The position numbers were made by a program, and so were the translations under genes. From NCBI RefSeq assembly GCF_000224145.3, contig NW_004190365.2, forward strand, positions 1-64,000: a stretch of DNA of 64,000 nucleotides, read 5' to 3'. Positions within the stretch are counted from its first letter, which is position 1, and each line of letters opens with the position of its first letter. The notes beneath the pieces are model-generated. The model was not told the DNA's origin and searched no databases. It saw only the letters and a list, made by a program, of their open reading frames with translations. This stretch comes from Ciona intestinalis. Its lineage: Eukaryota > Chordata > Ascidiacea > Phlebobranchia > Cionidae. This document shows, piece by piece, positions 12,881-25,200 of the stretch.

Positions 12881-13006
12881 ATACTTAACGGTTTAAACGC
12901 GGTGAATTCAAGAATATTTATACTTTATCTAATTTGTTTTTATCAAGCCATTTATACCCAGTACGTTTGCCATAGAAGTTTCGTTGTTTTTGTTTTTTTA
13001 CATTTC

Positions 13007-13061
13007 AAGATCTCTATGTGAAATCAATAAAGCGTAAAGACCGGTCATTCATAGAGATCTT
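13007..13061. repeat. Perfect 12-bp inverted repeat upstream of Mic60
   Basis: AAGATCTCTATG at 13007-13018 and its exact reverse complement at 13050-13061, separated by 31 bases and ending about 110 bases before the Mic60 start codon. It could form a hairpin in a 5' UTR or be the ends of a small mobile element. Confidence 0.7.
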
Positions 13062-13171
13062 ATAAAACCTCACGTTTCGCAACAAAGTGGGGAGTCCGGG
13101 TTTTGTTTTGGTTTTGAATCGGCGAGAAAGTCTTATTTTGGTTGAAGGTCAAATTCACTGATTGCCGAAAA

Positions 13172-16100
13172 ATGTTTCGATTAGGACGAAAAAGTTTCCA
13201 AAGACTTCAGGTGATCTAATGTTATTGTGCCGTGCCCGTGTTAGCTCATTGGTAAGAACGTTCGCTACTTAACCATAGATACAGGGTTCAAGGCTTCATG
13301 CTGCTACCATTGTGGTGTGTCCTTGGGCAGTTAACAATATTTGTTTCAACCTAGTGGTCACTAATGGGTTGTCTAAATTGTCAGCCATGCATTAAAAACA
13401 CAATCATTCACAGAGCTCTATAACATTTAAGCCAGAAGTTCTCTCTTTACATTTCAGAGCCATCAACAATCTTTTCGTAAAAATGAGAGAAAACTTTCGT
13501 CTCAACCAACAAGGTACAAACCAACATTGAATGTTGTTGCATTTTGTCTGAAACTTTGATTGGATATAAAACACAACCCACCATGCACCTCATGCTCGCT
13601 GTCGAATCGCGCATTAAAATCATAATTAATATTTTGTACAAGCTGACCCGAAAAAATCCCTGTATCCCCCAACTACCAACCTCTAACACTTTCCACCAGT
13701 ATAACTTAATGATGTACAGAAAGATTCTTCACTAGTTTCCATATTTTCCCACAGCGGAATTTCGAGGCTGTTTATCATAACCACTGGTACAACAGTGGGC
13801 GTGTGTGGGGGCGTGGTTGGCTTCTGTAAGTATGACCCAAACTTCAGAGAAACATTTGAAGCAAAAATCCCAGCTTTGAAACCAACGTTGACGTTTCTGC
13901 TTGGATCTAATGTTAAAAGGTGGGGGTGAATGGAATTTAATGTGGTTTACATAAGTGAGGTTCTATGGCACGCCATGGGGCCTGGGATTTATGGCAGAGT
14001 TGGTTTATTACCACAATACCCAGGGTGCTACAACCCATTAGTGACCACTGGGTTGGAACAATTGTCATTAAATAACGCCCACAATAGCAACACTAAACCT
14101 GGTATCCTCAGTTATTTTTGTTTACTGTATTCTGTTATCATGCAACGAGAATCGCCCAACAATATGAGTGCTAGGAACAAGACGTCCACAATAGTGGCAA
14201 CATTGAGCCTTGAACCCGGTACCCATTAACCACTCTTGATGTTAACTTTGTTCTTCAGTGAAGCGGAACAAACGCCAAAGATTCGTAAACCTACCAAGAA
14301 AATCCCAGATCCATTGGAAGCACCTATGGGGAATTCCCGGAAGTCTGTAAAGGGGAATACCCCGGAAAAGGTGGTAATTCCCCCAGGTAAATATGAGGTT
14401 TATTAAAAGTTTTAAAAATCTAATTGCAATTTTAGTTCCAGCTCCAGAACTCCCCGTAATAAACGAAAAAGTTGCAACAGAGACACCCAGTGTTGAAGAA
14501 AAGAGTGGTAAATATGATTTCTATGTTGATGTTGCTAAATATTGATTTTGTCCAGCGCTTATGTTGAGGTAGTTGGTACCCTTGACCAACCAAAGAGGAT
14601 ATGGGTTCAAGGCTCAATGTTGTTACCATTGTTGGCGTACGTGTCCTTCGACACTCAGCCGCAATTTCTCCAACCCAGTGGTCACTAATGGGTTGTCTAA
14701 AAGTTACATGCGTGGTAACTTAAATGACACAGACTTTTTTCTATCTAGATGAGGAAAACAAGGTCATTCCTGTGATGCAAATATCTGAGGATATTGTCCA
14801 CAAGGAGGTAGCAGAGAGCACTCAAGAGCCCCCCCAAGTGACAGCGACAAACAACGAACAACCCCCTCCAGTGGAAGTTGATGAAGGAAGCCCTCTAGTG
14901 GAGCCGATGATGCAACGGGAAACAACGCTCGTCGATGAACTTGAGGTTTCAGCGAACGAAGTGATCTTGGGTGAAATGTTGTCTTCGTGTTCTGTCGCGT
15001 GCGCTGATGCGATTCTCGCTAATAATATCGCTGAGTCAGCGATTGCTCGACATTCTGCATTGTTACGAGTCGCCGTGGATTCAAACCAAGGTGGGGAGGG
15101 ATTAAGGGATTGGGGGTTGTTGGGGTTATCTATGTTTATAATATGAGCTGGTACAATAATGGAGTCCCTTTTATTTTGAAATCCTAAAGTGAAATATCTA
15201 AACCAATATAGAGTAAAGTAGAGACTGGTACGAAGCCTCCCCTTCAACCAACCTGCGTATTATCCTACGTAGGTTGTATGGGGTGCGGGTGTTTTACGTA
15301 CATTCTTACTACAGGAAGTTCCCTGGAGCGAAGTTTGCGTTGGGAATCGGTGAAACAAGCTGAAGAGGAGATGAAAGTGAAGAAAGAGGAAGCTAAGGGG
15401 GCGTCCGAGAGAGCCAGGTGGGGGGGGGGTTTACAGAAGAATATTTTGTAAAATTTATGGTCTGAATATCAAAAGTACAAAGAATAAAAAAATGTGATAA
15501 AAAATAAAAAAATGGCTAATTCTTTCACACTTTTTATCAATAAAATGGTGACATTGATGTTGAACCTGCAGAGAGGAACTTGCGAAGATGAAGTTGATGA
15601 TCGAGCGAAGTCCGGATGCGGGGAGTGTGGGGGGGAGTTGGGAGGGGATGATGGAGGATGTGGAGGGTGCCGTGGTTAAGGTATAATGATGTCATCACAT
15701 TATGATGTCATCACTTAATGACATCATCACCCAGGTAACAAAACGTGAGGAAGAGGAATCGATGTTGGAGGAATATCGAGCGTTGGTTGAAGACGCACGG
15801 GTGAAGTTGGACGGGAAGTTGACGGGGCTCCCTCCAGTGGGGGGGGACATAGATATCTTATTACACAACCAACACCGGGTGGAGCAGCTGCAACAAGAGC
15901 TTGTCGAGCTGAGGGAGGAGCATGAGGTTGCGCTAAAGGAGGTGGAGGAGAAAGTGAGAGAGGAGTGGGGAGGAAGGAGGAGAGAGGAGTGGGAGGAAGA
16001 GGAGAGGAGGAGAAGAGAGGAAGTGAGAGGAGAGTGGGAGGAGAAGGTAGGTTTGTATATATTGATGTTTGGATGATTTGCATTTGGTTGCCAACTTTTC

Positions 16101-18558
16101 CTTTTGCTTGGTTTAACATTGGTAGCTATTTTGGTCATGAAGGTGTCATAGATGTGTGATGTCATTGTTTGATGATGTCATACACTACCCGCACTCCCTA
16201 TTAACAATGGTTTGTTTATGACATCATAGTTGCGAGTGAAAGAAGAAACATTAAAAGAGGAAATGATGTCACAATTAAAGCGTCAAGCATCATCGCATGC
16301 AGAACATCTGGCGCAAGCGATGAGTTATCTGGAACGACAAGCCAGCGAGAGATACGAGAAGATGTTTAATGATAAGTAAGTGGGGGGTTCAAGGCTCGAT
16401 GCTGCTACCATTGTGGGCGTATGTGTCCTTGGGAAAGACACTTAACGGCAATTGCTTCAACCCAGTGGTCACTAATGGTTTGTCTAAATTATCAGCCATA
16501 CAGAAAACAATCACCCACAAAGTTACATATGTGGTAATGACCTTGCTTGTAGAAAAAAATATATTCATCAGATGATTTGTGTAATCTGCCAGCTCTGGTT
16601 TTGTCTTTTGCCTTGCTGTGTAACCTCCCATACACAAGTAAAGTTACCCCATATATTGAACAAAACACCCCACAGGTTAACGGAGATAACGACCGAGTTA
16701 CAACGAGAGGTGCGGGAAGCACGCGAGGAACACGAGGCACGAACGACAACCATCGCCGAGGATTTCCAATCCAAGTTGAATCTTGCGCAAGCTAAAGTGG
16801 CCGGGATTGAAAGTGTTGTTGACGGTATGTGATGTCATAATGTGTGATGTCATACTGTGTGATGTCATACTGTGATGTCATAATGTATATAAATCCTTTC
16901 TAACCCACTTCTACAGGTCGTGCCACGATTGAGGGTGAATCGCGCAAAGCCCAAGAATTATCGTTAGCTTGCGATGGGTTGTTGTTCTCGTTGAAATACG
17001 GGGAGGGTGGTTTGCCGACCCCGCTACATAAAGATCTTGAGTCTGTTAAGAAGGTAGGATCACAAACATGACAAATATATATGATGAGATTTCCATTTAA
17101 AATATTCCAGTTTAAAACAAGGCCACCTTTATTTATGTCGTAAGTTAAAATCTATAAAGATCATATTAATAATAAATTAATTTAAACAACCAAGGTAAAA
17201 GACCAACCAAACGATAATCGGAAGAAATAAACGAAGTATTATGTTATCTATGACGTCACAATGATTATTATGACGTGCACACACAGGTATACAACGAACA
17301 TCCTGTCATAGAAATCTTAACGTCCGCTGTACCACACGAGGCAGTAGAGAGAGGTGTATACACGGAAGAAATGCTGAGGTCGGCATTTTCAAGAATCGGG
17401 AAAATTTGTCGTCGTGTTTCGATGATTGACGAGAATAAAGATTCGTTGCTGGTTTATTTCCTTTCGTATTTAAAGGTTGGTGTTGTTGGTACGATAGTTG
17501 TTCCACCATATTAGTAGTATTATATAAGTGGTTTCCCCCTACATTGTAATCATCACAGGATTACGAGTTCAAGGTTCATCGCTGCCGCCATTGTGCGCAT
17601 TTGTTCCATGCTATGGTAGTGGTTAGCATATGCATGACTCTAGATTTTTAATATTAGGTAGATGCTGCTACCATTGTGGGCGTATGTATCCTTGGGACAC
17701 TTAACGACAATTGCTCAACCTAGTGGTCACTAATAGATTGTTCAAATCCAAATTGTCGGCCATACAGAAAAACACACACCTACAAAGTTGCATACGAGGC
17801 AGACACCCCTAACCCCTTCATCTACATTACAGTCGCTGCTAACGATATCATCGGCCCAACTCCAACCACCAACCGAAATCGACGAATCAAAACTCGACGT
17901 ATTCTCAATAATATCGTACGCGAACTACTGCGTGCAACACGGCGACCTCGAGCAAGCCGCGCGATTCGTGAACCAACTCACAGGGGAACCACGGAAGGTG
18001 GGGGGGTTTTGTTATATTAATAATATCTATATAATGATGCTACAAGGTGCTCTGGAAACTTTTACAAGATAGAAAAAAAATAAGAATACAACACGTTGGA
18101 TGTAAAACTATATAAATCTTTGTCTTAAATTTTGGAACTAAATCTCTAAGAGAGTAGACCACCCCATAAGATCTTTGAGCAATTGTTTGTTTTATATTCT
18201 TAAACAAGCAGCGCTTAAAATCAACAATTGCTACATCTGTAGAAGGGCTATTGGCTTTTATACACCAGGCAGCAACAACATATTTAATGTCACATATTAG
18301 TTATTTATATGACATTGCTTATTATAAACGTCTTTCATTTTGATCTTGTAAAAAATTGTCAGAAAATTCCTCCTTCCTACTGCACATATATATTTAACCG
18401 TAATAAACCAGGGAACAACAACAACATGCAACTTACTTTATTAAAAGGTTGTCGACGGTTGGTTGTCCGAGGTTCGATTGTTCCTTGAAACGAGACAAAC
18501 AATCGAAGCATTGTCTCTCGTATCAAACTCCATTGTTATCGGAACGCAACTTGAATAA
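13172..18558 (+). CDS. IMMT: MICOS complex subunit Mic60 (mitofilin)
   Basis: Inner mitochondrial membrane protein that holds crista junctions together in the MICOS complex. Fifteen exons join in phase to 740 residues (human about 758): 13172-13210, 13458-13513, 13755-13919, 14259-14386, 14436-14507, 14749-15090, 15315-15417, 15572-15680, 15735-16046, 16230-16375, 16676-16824, 16917-17053, 17287-17475, 17833-17997, 18448-18558. The start MFRLGRKSFQRL and exon 2 are basic and Ser/Gln-rich, as expected of a mitochondrial targeting peptide. Exon 3 carries the single membrane segment (TTGTTVGVCGGVVGFCKYDP) followed by FRETFEAKIPAL. Exons 7-11 form a long charged coiled coil. Exons 13-15 are the conserved mitofilin C-terminus (GVYTEEMLRSAF, HGDLEQAARFVNQLTGEPRK, ending VIGTQLE). 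Exon 4-6 sequence is a variable Pro/Glu-rich linker. Several introns carry the TGATGTCA motif. Confidence 0.97.
13231..13400 (+). repeat. SINE copy with tRNA-like promoter boxes
   Basis: Near full head in Mic60 intron 1: A-box-like TTAGCTCATTGGTAAGA, B-box-like GGGTTCAAGGCTTC, then the family body (CTACCATTGTGGTGTGTCC, CTAGTGGTCACTAATGGG, TGTCAGCCATGCA). The tRNA-like head followed by an unrelated body is the basis for calling the family a SINE. Confidence 0.75.
14580..14720 (+). repeat. SINE copy in Mic60 intron
   Basis: GGGTTCAAGGCTCAATG, then GGCGTACGTGTCCTT and CCAGTGGTCACTAATGGG, ending with the tail start TTACATGCGTGGTAACTT a few bases before exon 6. Confidence 0.75.
16385..16545 (+). 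repeat. SINE copy in Mic60 intron
   Basis: GGGTTCAAGGCTCGATGC, GGGCGTATGTGTCCTTGG, CCCAGTGGTCACTAATGG, TTATCAGCCATACAG, beginning within ten bases of the exon 10 donor. Confidence 0.8.
17640..17795 (+). repeat. SINE copy in Mic60 intron
   Basis: Body of the family (GATGCTGCTACCATTGTGGG, CACTTAACGACAATTGCTC, TCGGCCATACAG) just upstream of exon 14, with a second partial head at about 17565-17610. Confidence 0.75.
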
Positions 18559-18590
18559 TATGTGTGATGTCATAATACTTTGTGTTTTGC

Positions 18591-18596
18591 AATAAA
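18591..18596 (+). promoter_or_regulatory. Poly(A) signal of Mic60
   Basis: AATAAA 33 bases after the Mic60 stop codon, in the short interval before the convergent DNAAF9 gene. Confidence 0.65.
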
Positions 18597-18639
18597 CTAT
18601 ATTGATGTGATTGTTTGACAACAATGTGGACGTTTTCAA

Positions 18640-18760
18640 CTATATATTCAACCCAGTGGTCACTAATGGGTTGTAGCATCCTGGGTGTTGAGGTAATGGA
18701 CCAACTCTGCCATAAATCCCAGGTACCAGGTCTTACAGCACCTGGGGTATATGTTAACTA
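18640..18760 (-). repeat. Fragment related to the 97-bp satellite and SINE end
   Basis: Dispersed segment in the Mic60-DNAAF9 interval: CCCAGTGGTCACTAATGGG, GTAGCATCCTGGGTGTTGAG and AATCCCAGGTACCAGG. The same sequence type is amplified at 46-48.7 kb. A 24-base tandem repeat around AAATAGAAATCATATATA follows at 18890-18960. Confidence 0.6.
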
Positions 18761-19001
18761 CATCCATCACAGCAACCTCTCAAACAACTAACTAAACAAC
18801 AACCCTTCCAGTTATCTACTAAAACCTTCACACCCCATTGTTGTTCACTATACGTTCTCACATTCACACATATTAATAAGTTTTTTCAGAAAAATAACAT
18901 AGAAATCATATATACTACCTAAATAGAAATCATATATACTACCTAAATAGAAATCATATAACCCTGTATCATAAAATGTAGATAAACATAAAAATTATTT
19001 G

Positions 19002-19007
19002 TTTATT
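19002..19007 (-). promoter_or_regulatory. Candidate poly(A) signal of DNAAF9
   Basis: AATAAA on the minus strand about 240 bases after the DNAAF9 stop codon. Others nearby could serve. Confidence 0.4.
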
Positions 19008-19243
19008 TAGAAAAATCAACTTTAACACAAATATAAAAGCCAGCTTAAATTTGTAGAAAAATATAAATTGTAACTCAACTAAAAAACTAAACTAATTACA
19101 AAGTTGTTCAATGTACAGTGGGTATGTGGGACCATTAATGGTGGAAGTGGGACCACAGTGGGTTGTAGGGTCACAGTCGTAGGGGTCAACGTAAGGTCAC
19201 AGGATCAACACGAAAGGTCGTAGGGGTCGTAGAGGTGATTAAA

Positions 19244-22200
19244 TCACTCAAACAAGTCCTTATATTCCCGATTTTCTATTTTCTTGTTAAAAGAATCAAT
19301 TTTCTGATTTTCTTGCTTTAAATATTCGGAGATAAATCTGGAAGTAAAGTTGATGTAATGTGTATTGTGATCTTTCTATATGGGTGAGGTCCTTTTAGCT
19401 CAGGCTATTGGTATTTGTAAAGCTACATACACGCATTAACAACTCTGTATCCCTATATTCAGTTTCATTGTTAAAACACCCATGGTTTTGGCTCGTTGCC
19501 ATAACACAATCTGAATATCCGGCCACAGTATTAGCTTTGAGTCAAGATCCTTATAGTTGGATATGAGGTCAATGTAAGTGGGATTTATATAAGGATTGTT
19601 GACCACAGTGATCCACCACCACGGATGTTACTTATTATACACCCACTGTATTGATACTTACTCCTCCAAACATGGGTGTTGATACGACTTGTGGTTGTCC
19701 AACAAACTTGAGTAATGAGTCCCGTTGAAATATATTCCGTCGGGTAGGGGGTCGGTTTCGTGGGTGGCCTATAATGGGGGGGGGGAGGGGGGTTAATTAT
19801 GGAAACCTTCCTTTGTGGGTGTTTGTTTTGCATGACTGACCATTTGAACAACCCATTAGTGACCACTGGGTTGGAGCAATTGCTGTTAAGTGTCTTGCCC
19901 AAGGACATATACGACCACAATGGTAGCAGTATCAAGCCTTGAACCCAGTATTGTTTAAACGCCCAACCATTCCACTTTAACCCAATTGTGACGAAACATA
20001 GAAATCTTACACAGACATAGAAATAGCAACCTGAATCATCTTAATCTCGGCCTTTGAAATATTTGATCTCGTTTTCCGACATTTTCGACTCGGTTTCTGC
20101 TGCCCGCTCATGCGTAACCAACACTTCAGTTTCTCCTCGATCAAATTCTTCCCGTAAAACTTTAAATGATATTTCCTGCAAATAAAAATACCATTAAACA
20201 AATTTTCATGATTCCTGATAAACGGAAATCACTTTTTACTTTGTTAAAATGCTGACTGTTACATTCAAATGTTTACAGACGGTTTTGCAAAATTATATTG
20301 AGTTTCAACCTTTTTACTTTATACACAGGTTCTACAACCCATTAGAACTAAATTGGAAAAACCTCAGCCAAATGTCCCATGATTACAAACTATAAGATAA
20401 AGTTTAGTTGCACTATATAACCCCCTACTTTACAACACCGTCTTATCCCATTATTACAAACTATGTTCACAAACCAACTGGTAAACTTAATAAATATTAA
20501 AACCTACAGCAAGAGGTGCCGAGCATTTAGTTTCTTAACCTTCTTACTTGTTACCAAAACCCCCCCCCACAATATTCCCCACTTACCTATTATCGGGGGT
20601 AGTTTTACTAGGGGGTGGGGCCGGGGTTTTCATGGTTGGTTGAACACGGGGTTCAAGTTCCAATGTTGATGTTTTCGTAACAAACGTCACGTCATTGTCC
20701 TCGTCGGGGGTGTCTGTGATGTCATAGATGGTAAATATGATGTCATAATTATAAGTTCTTTTGGAATATTTTGTCTTAAACAACAGACGTTCAACAACAA
20801 CCCCTATATATAGAAAATTAAAAGATCAAATATCAAAAAAATTCCCAACATTTTTTTCAGAGTTTTCCAACACATTATGACATCACCCTTATGATATCAC
20901 CAATATGACATCATCACCTGTGAAAGCTACGACTCCAGTAAGAGCGATGACATCACCGACCCCGGTCACATGACCTAACGATCGTAAACGAGCCGAGAAG
21001 GAGCCCCTTAAAAGTGGGGGGGAGAAGTGGAGGGTCACCTCGTTTAGGGGGGTGGGGGTAACGTCAGGGGATCTGCAGGGGGGTGGGTTAATAAATACAA
21101 AAGTAAACCAATATTTATTCGAAACTATTATCTTCATTTCAAATGGTTTAAAATCTTTATGGAAGAAGTTGTGTTAGTGCATACGTTAGTTTTATCTTTT
21201 CTTCATCTCAACTCTGTAGGGGTTGTGTTAGTGCATAAAGTTTTACAATGCTACTGTGGTTAAACCACCCCAATTATGCCGTTAAATAAAGTCTTCTAAA
21301 TCAAGTTTTTGGCTTTCTTTCACCATAGAAATCTAATTGACCATTTTTATATCACAAGAATTAAACAGTTAAGAAAATATTCCACCCAGCAACCCCCCCC
21401 CCCGCATGTTGTATTCCTTACCTCCCCGGTCGCAACAATACCCTCGTTCGTTTCGAATCGTCGCAGTTGAACGAGTTCTCGCTCAGCACGAGGTCGAAGT
21501 CACTGGTGCGAGTCATCTTACCCCCGGCGGCCAATAGGAACGCAGCGTCAGGGTTGACTGCACGCATGAGCGATTGCGCTTCAGCGAGGTTCTTGTCCTG
21601 ATGCATTGTGGGTGATGTATTAATAGAAATAATATAAAATATTCTATATTGGTGAGAGTTGGTGCAAACACGCCAATTGTTACTTTGTTAGATCTTTAAT
21701 TATTTTAATGTAATGAGAAATTAAAAGAAAATCAATTTGTAATTATATTTTATATTTTGTCTATGGTTGTTCCTTGTAACCCAATTCTAAAATTTAAGCC
21801 AGATCTTTAACGTCATTAAAATGATGATGTCATAATGCTGACTCACCTTAAGATCGTCATGGTGACCTGTGAAGGCGACACAGCAAATAGTCCCTGATGT
21901 TGCTTGTTCGAGGAGGTTAGGGGTCATGACCCCGTGGTCAACGAAACAGGTCATGGGGTCAACACACGAGGTGCATGCTCCCAACATCATCGTCCCTCTA
22001 GTGGAGGGATCGGGGTGATCGACGATGCACGACACAACGCTCGATATCGGAATGTAACTGTGGAGGAGAATAAAAATAATATTTATTTATTTTATATCAT
22101 GCTCTGATAATATTGTTAATAATGACTTTCCTTCTTAAAGCGCCATCGTTTTTATTAAATTTGTTATTTATGTTTTATTTATATATGGTTGTATGCGCGC

Positions 22201-25200
22201 CAGAAATTCCTTCGAAAATATCAGTTGTGGCTTTCACCTGTTTACACCAATTCCCACTCACCCGATGGACTCCACGACCACACGGAGTCTCTTAAGAGCT
22301 GCGGCACCAGGTCGTGACGCCCGTCGCTTCGCAACAACCTCCACCAATCGTCGTTGCAGATGCTCGACGTTGAGCAGAGTGGCGTCACCCCGACAACACT
22401 GCGTTCGTATCGTCACCCACCTCACCCTCTCACGATGTAACGCAACTATTGATGCCCCGAGTTTGTCGGCGTGCGACCCCGGGATCCCCGTCACCACCGT
22501 GATCACGACCTGTGTGATGTCATTGTGTTGATTATGACACCGATTCTATTTAAATTTATTTATATTACAAACCAACCTAACACAAAACTTTTGCAATTAA
22601 TTTGTAAATTAAAAATGATGTTTTCGTTTCTGTTTCTTTCAGAAGTAAATCAAAGTTCAAAAAATAGAAACAACATTTTCACCTTTTCATCCTTCTTGGG
22701 ACTGTTCCCAACACCCGGGGATTCCCCCGTGGGTACTTCCAGCAACATGGGGATTTCTGAAGAGGGCACACCAACCCCACCTAGTGATGAACTTACCCCG
22801 AAGTGGTTCATGAAATCTGGGGAGGGGTTCCATTAACAATCACCATTGTTAAGTGTTTATCAATGTTGTTCAGTTAACGACAACATCAAACAAAAAGAAA
22901 AAAAATGTGCGAGTTAAGTTTTCACTCAATTATATGATTTAATCACAAACGTGACAAACCCGGTCTACATCTTAAGTTCCCCAAAACTCAAGGCCCCGAC
23001 AAGCAACCATAAACAATAGAAATAACCAAATGTGAACGGCGAGTCACATTTCCGCACAAACTTACTCGTAAGTTGTGGTTGTATCGATTTCCCCGCTTGT
23101 CCCAACTTGCCCCCCTTTCCGTGGTAACTCGTCCCACATTGCCAATCATAATCAGCATTCAGGGCAACAATCAACTGCTTTGTGATGTCATCATGATGAC
23201 TCAGCTTCTTAAATTTCACCGAGTCACAATCCAATGATTTCAACACAGGGACAACCTGGAGGTTATTTTTAATTTATAAAAAAGGATATTCATTTTTGTT
23301 AAATTATGAATAATAAACATATAGTAGGGTGGGGGAAGATGGGACACCTTTTAATTTTGTTTTCTCGTCGCATTTGGTAGTAAACAAAGAACATTTAATG
23401 AATTATAAAACCGTTTCCCCACGATTCCCATAGATCGTTGGTATTTGTTTAAAATACGATCGGGATATTTGGAAATTATGTGTTAAAAGTGTCCCATCTT
23501 ACCCCCACCTACTATAGGTATTTTTAAATTATGTATTATTGAAAAAATTGTTTTATTTATGTATTTCGTTTTTTTAATGATGTAACTAAAAATTCTCATC
23601 TTTTCTATTTTCTAAAAAAAACAATGTACAAACTTTGTTTTTGAAGTTTTTTGCCCCTGGTGAATGGGGGGCGAATACGACGGTGAATCGAGGGTTCTGA
23701 TTGGTCGAGAGGAACGAGGGTAACAGCCAATCAGAAGTCTTGTTGAACCGAACGCTGAAGCTGATTGGTTCGTTATCGACAAACTCGTATGACGAGATAT
23801 CGTCACGGTTGATCAGGAATCGTGGAGCGTGACGGGGGGTTACGAGGACGGAGCCATCAATATAGAAATCTAATGAAGCTGAAACATAGATATAATATAA
23901 TTAATGTGGGGACAAAACTTTTACACATGTGGCAAGTACAAGTCTACAATAGGTTTTTATCAATAATTTAACATTAATATAACTGCTTAGGCATACCACC
24001 ACTTATTTATACCATGTTGTTATATGTCCCGTGGTAGCTTGATGGTTAATAAGTTTTTAAATCGAATATTAAATGCCCGCGTTGCCATGACACTATCATT
24101 GTTATGTCATAATCATCTCACCTTCACTTGTGACATCACAGAGGGCATTGTTTGAACACAGAACACCATTGTTACATCGAACAACCAATTCCTTTGTTTC
24201 CACTTCTTCACTTTTGCCCTGAATTTTTAATTTTAATAAAACCAAAACCTGGTGACCTTTATTTGACCTCTTACCTGCCATTCCTGGTACAGGGGAATCC
24301 CCGATGTTAGGACAAGTTTCGAGTTGCTTTGTGGATCTGGAGGTTTTAGAATTAGTTTGTTATATCATGCATGGTAGGGTAAGTAACAGTATGGTCATGT
24401 ATGGCTGATAATTTGGACAACCGATTAATTCAGTGACCACTAGGTTGGAGCCATTGTCGTTAATTATCTTGCCCAAGGACACGGACGCCCACAATCCTCA
24501 AGTTACAATGAATTAAACTCAACAAACACACCAACTCACCACTGCCTCCTAGTGTTGAGATATTGGAGCACACAAAAGTATCTGAATACACGAGGCTCCC
24601 CAACACCTCATGCCCACCGTCGAGACTTCGGATTCCATGAATTTCGACGCAAACTTTCAACAGACAACCGCTTGACTTGAAGTTAATTTGTCTGAAATTT
24701 AAACAAACTTTAATTATTTACTTTAACACGAAGATCAAACAAGAAATTGATTTAAGCAAAATTTTTTTAACAAAAACTAATTAAAATAAAACATGTTTAA
24801 ATTAAACTTTAACACTTTATTAAACAAACTTATTTAAAATCTTTATGAAAATAAACTTTAAATAAAAAACCAACCTTCCCTTGTTGTCGACGGCAACCAC
24901 CTTATGCTTAACATCGCCTCCTGGTGGAAGTTTACCCACGATATCACGAACGATACGATCGGAGTTTGCTAGCGTGTGATTGGTCGATGCCTCGGTCATG
25001 AGAGCGTGACCGACACGCACACAAACATCATATAAACCAACAAGGAGGTTAAAGTCCCTGGGGGAAGATGGATTATTATTTAGTCGATATATAAATGGTG
25101 CCCTCCCCAATCATGCTATGCTTTATATTCCAAATGCAAGGGGGGGGGGAGGGATAACCATTCATCCAAATGGTACAAAAAAGTGTTTCAAATTAAACAA

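Noticed and set aside
15695-16165. Minus-strand open frames over Mic60 exon 9
   Set aside because: Antisense of the Glu/Arg-rich coiled-coil exon; Ser/Pro-rich shadow.
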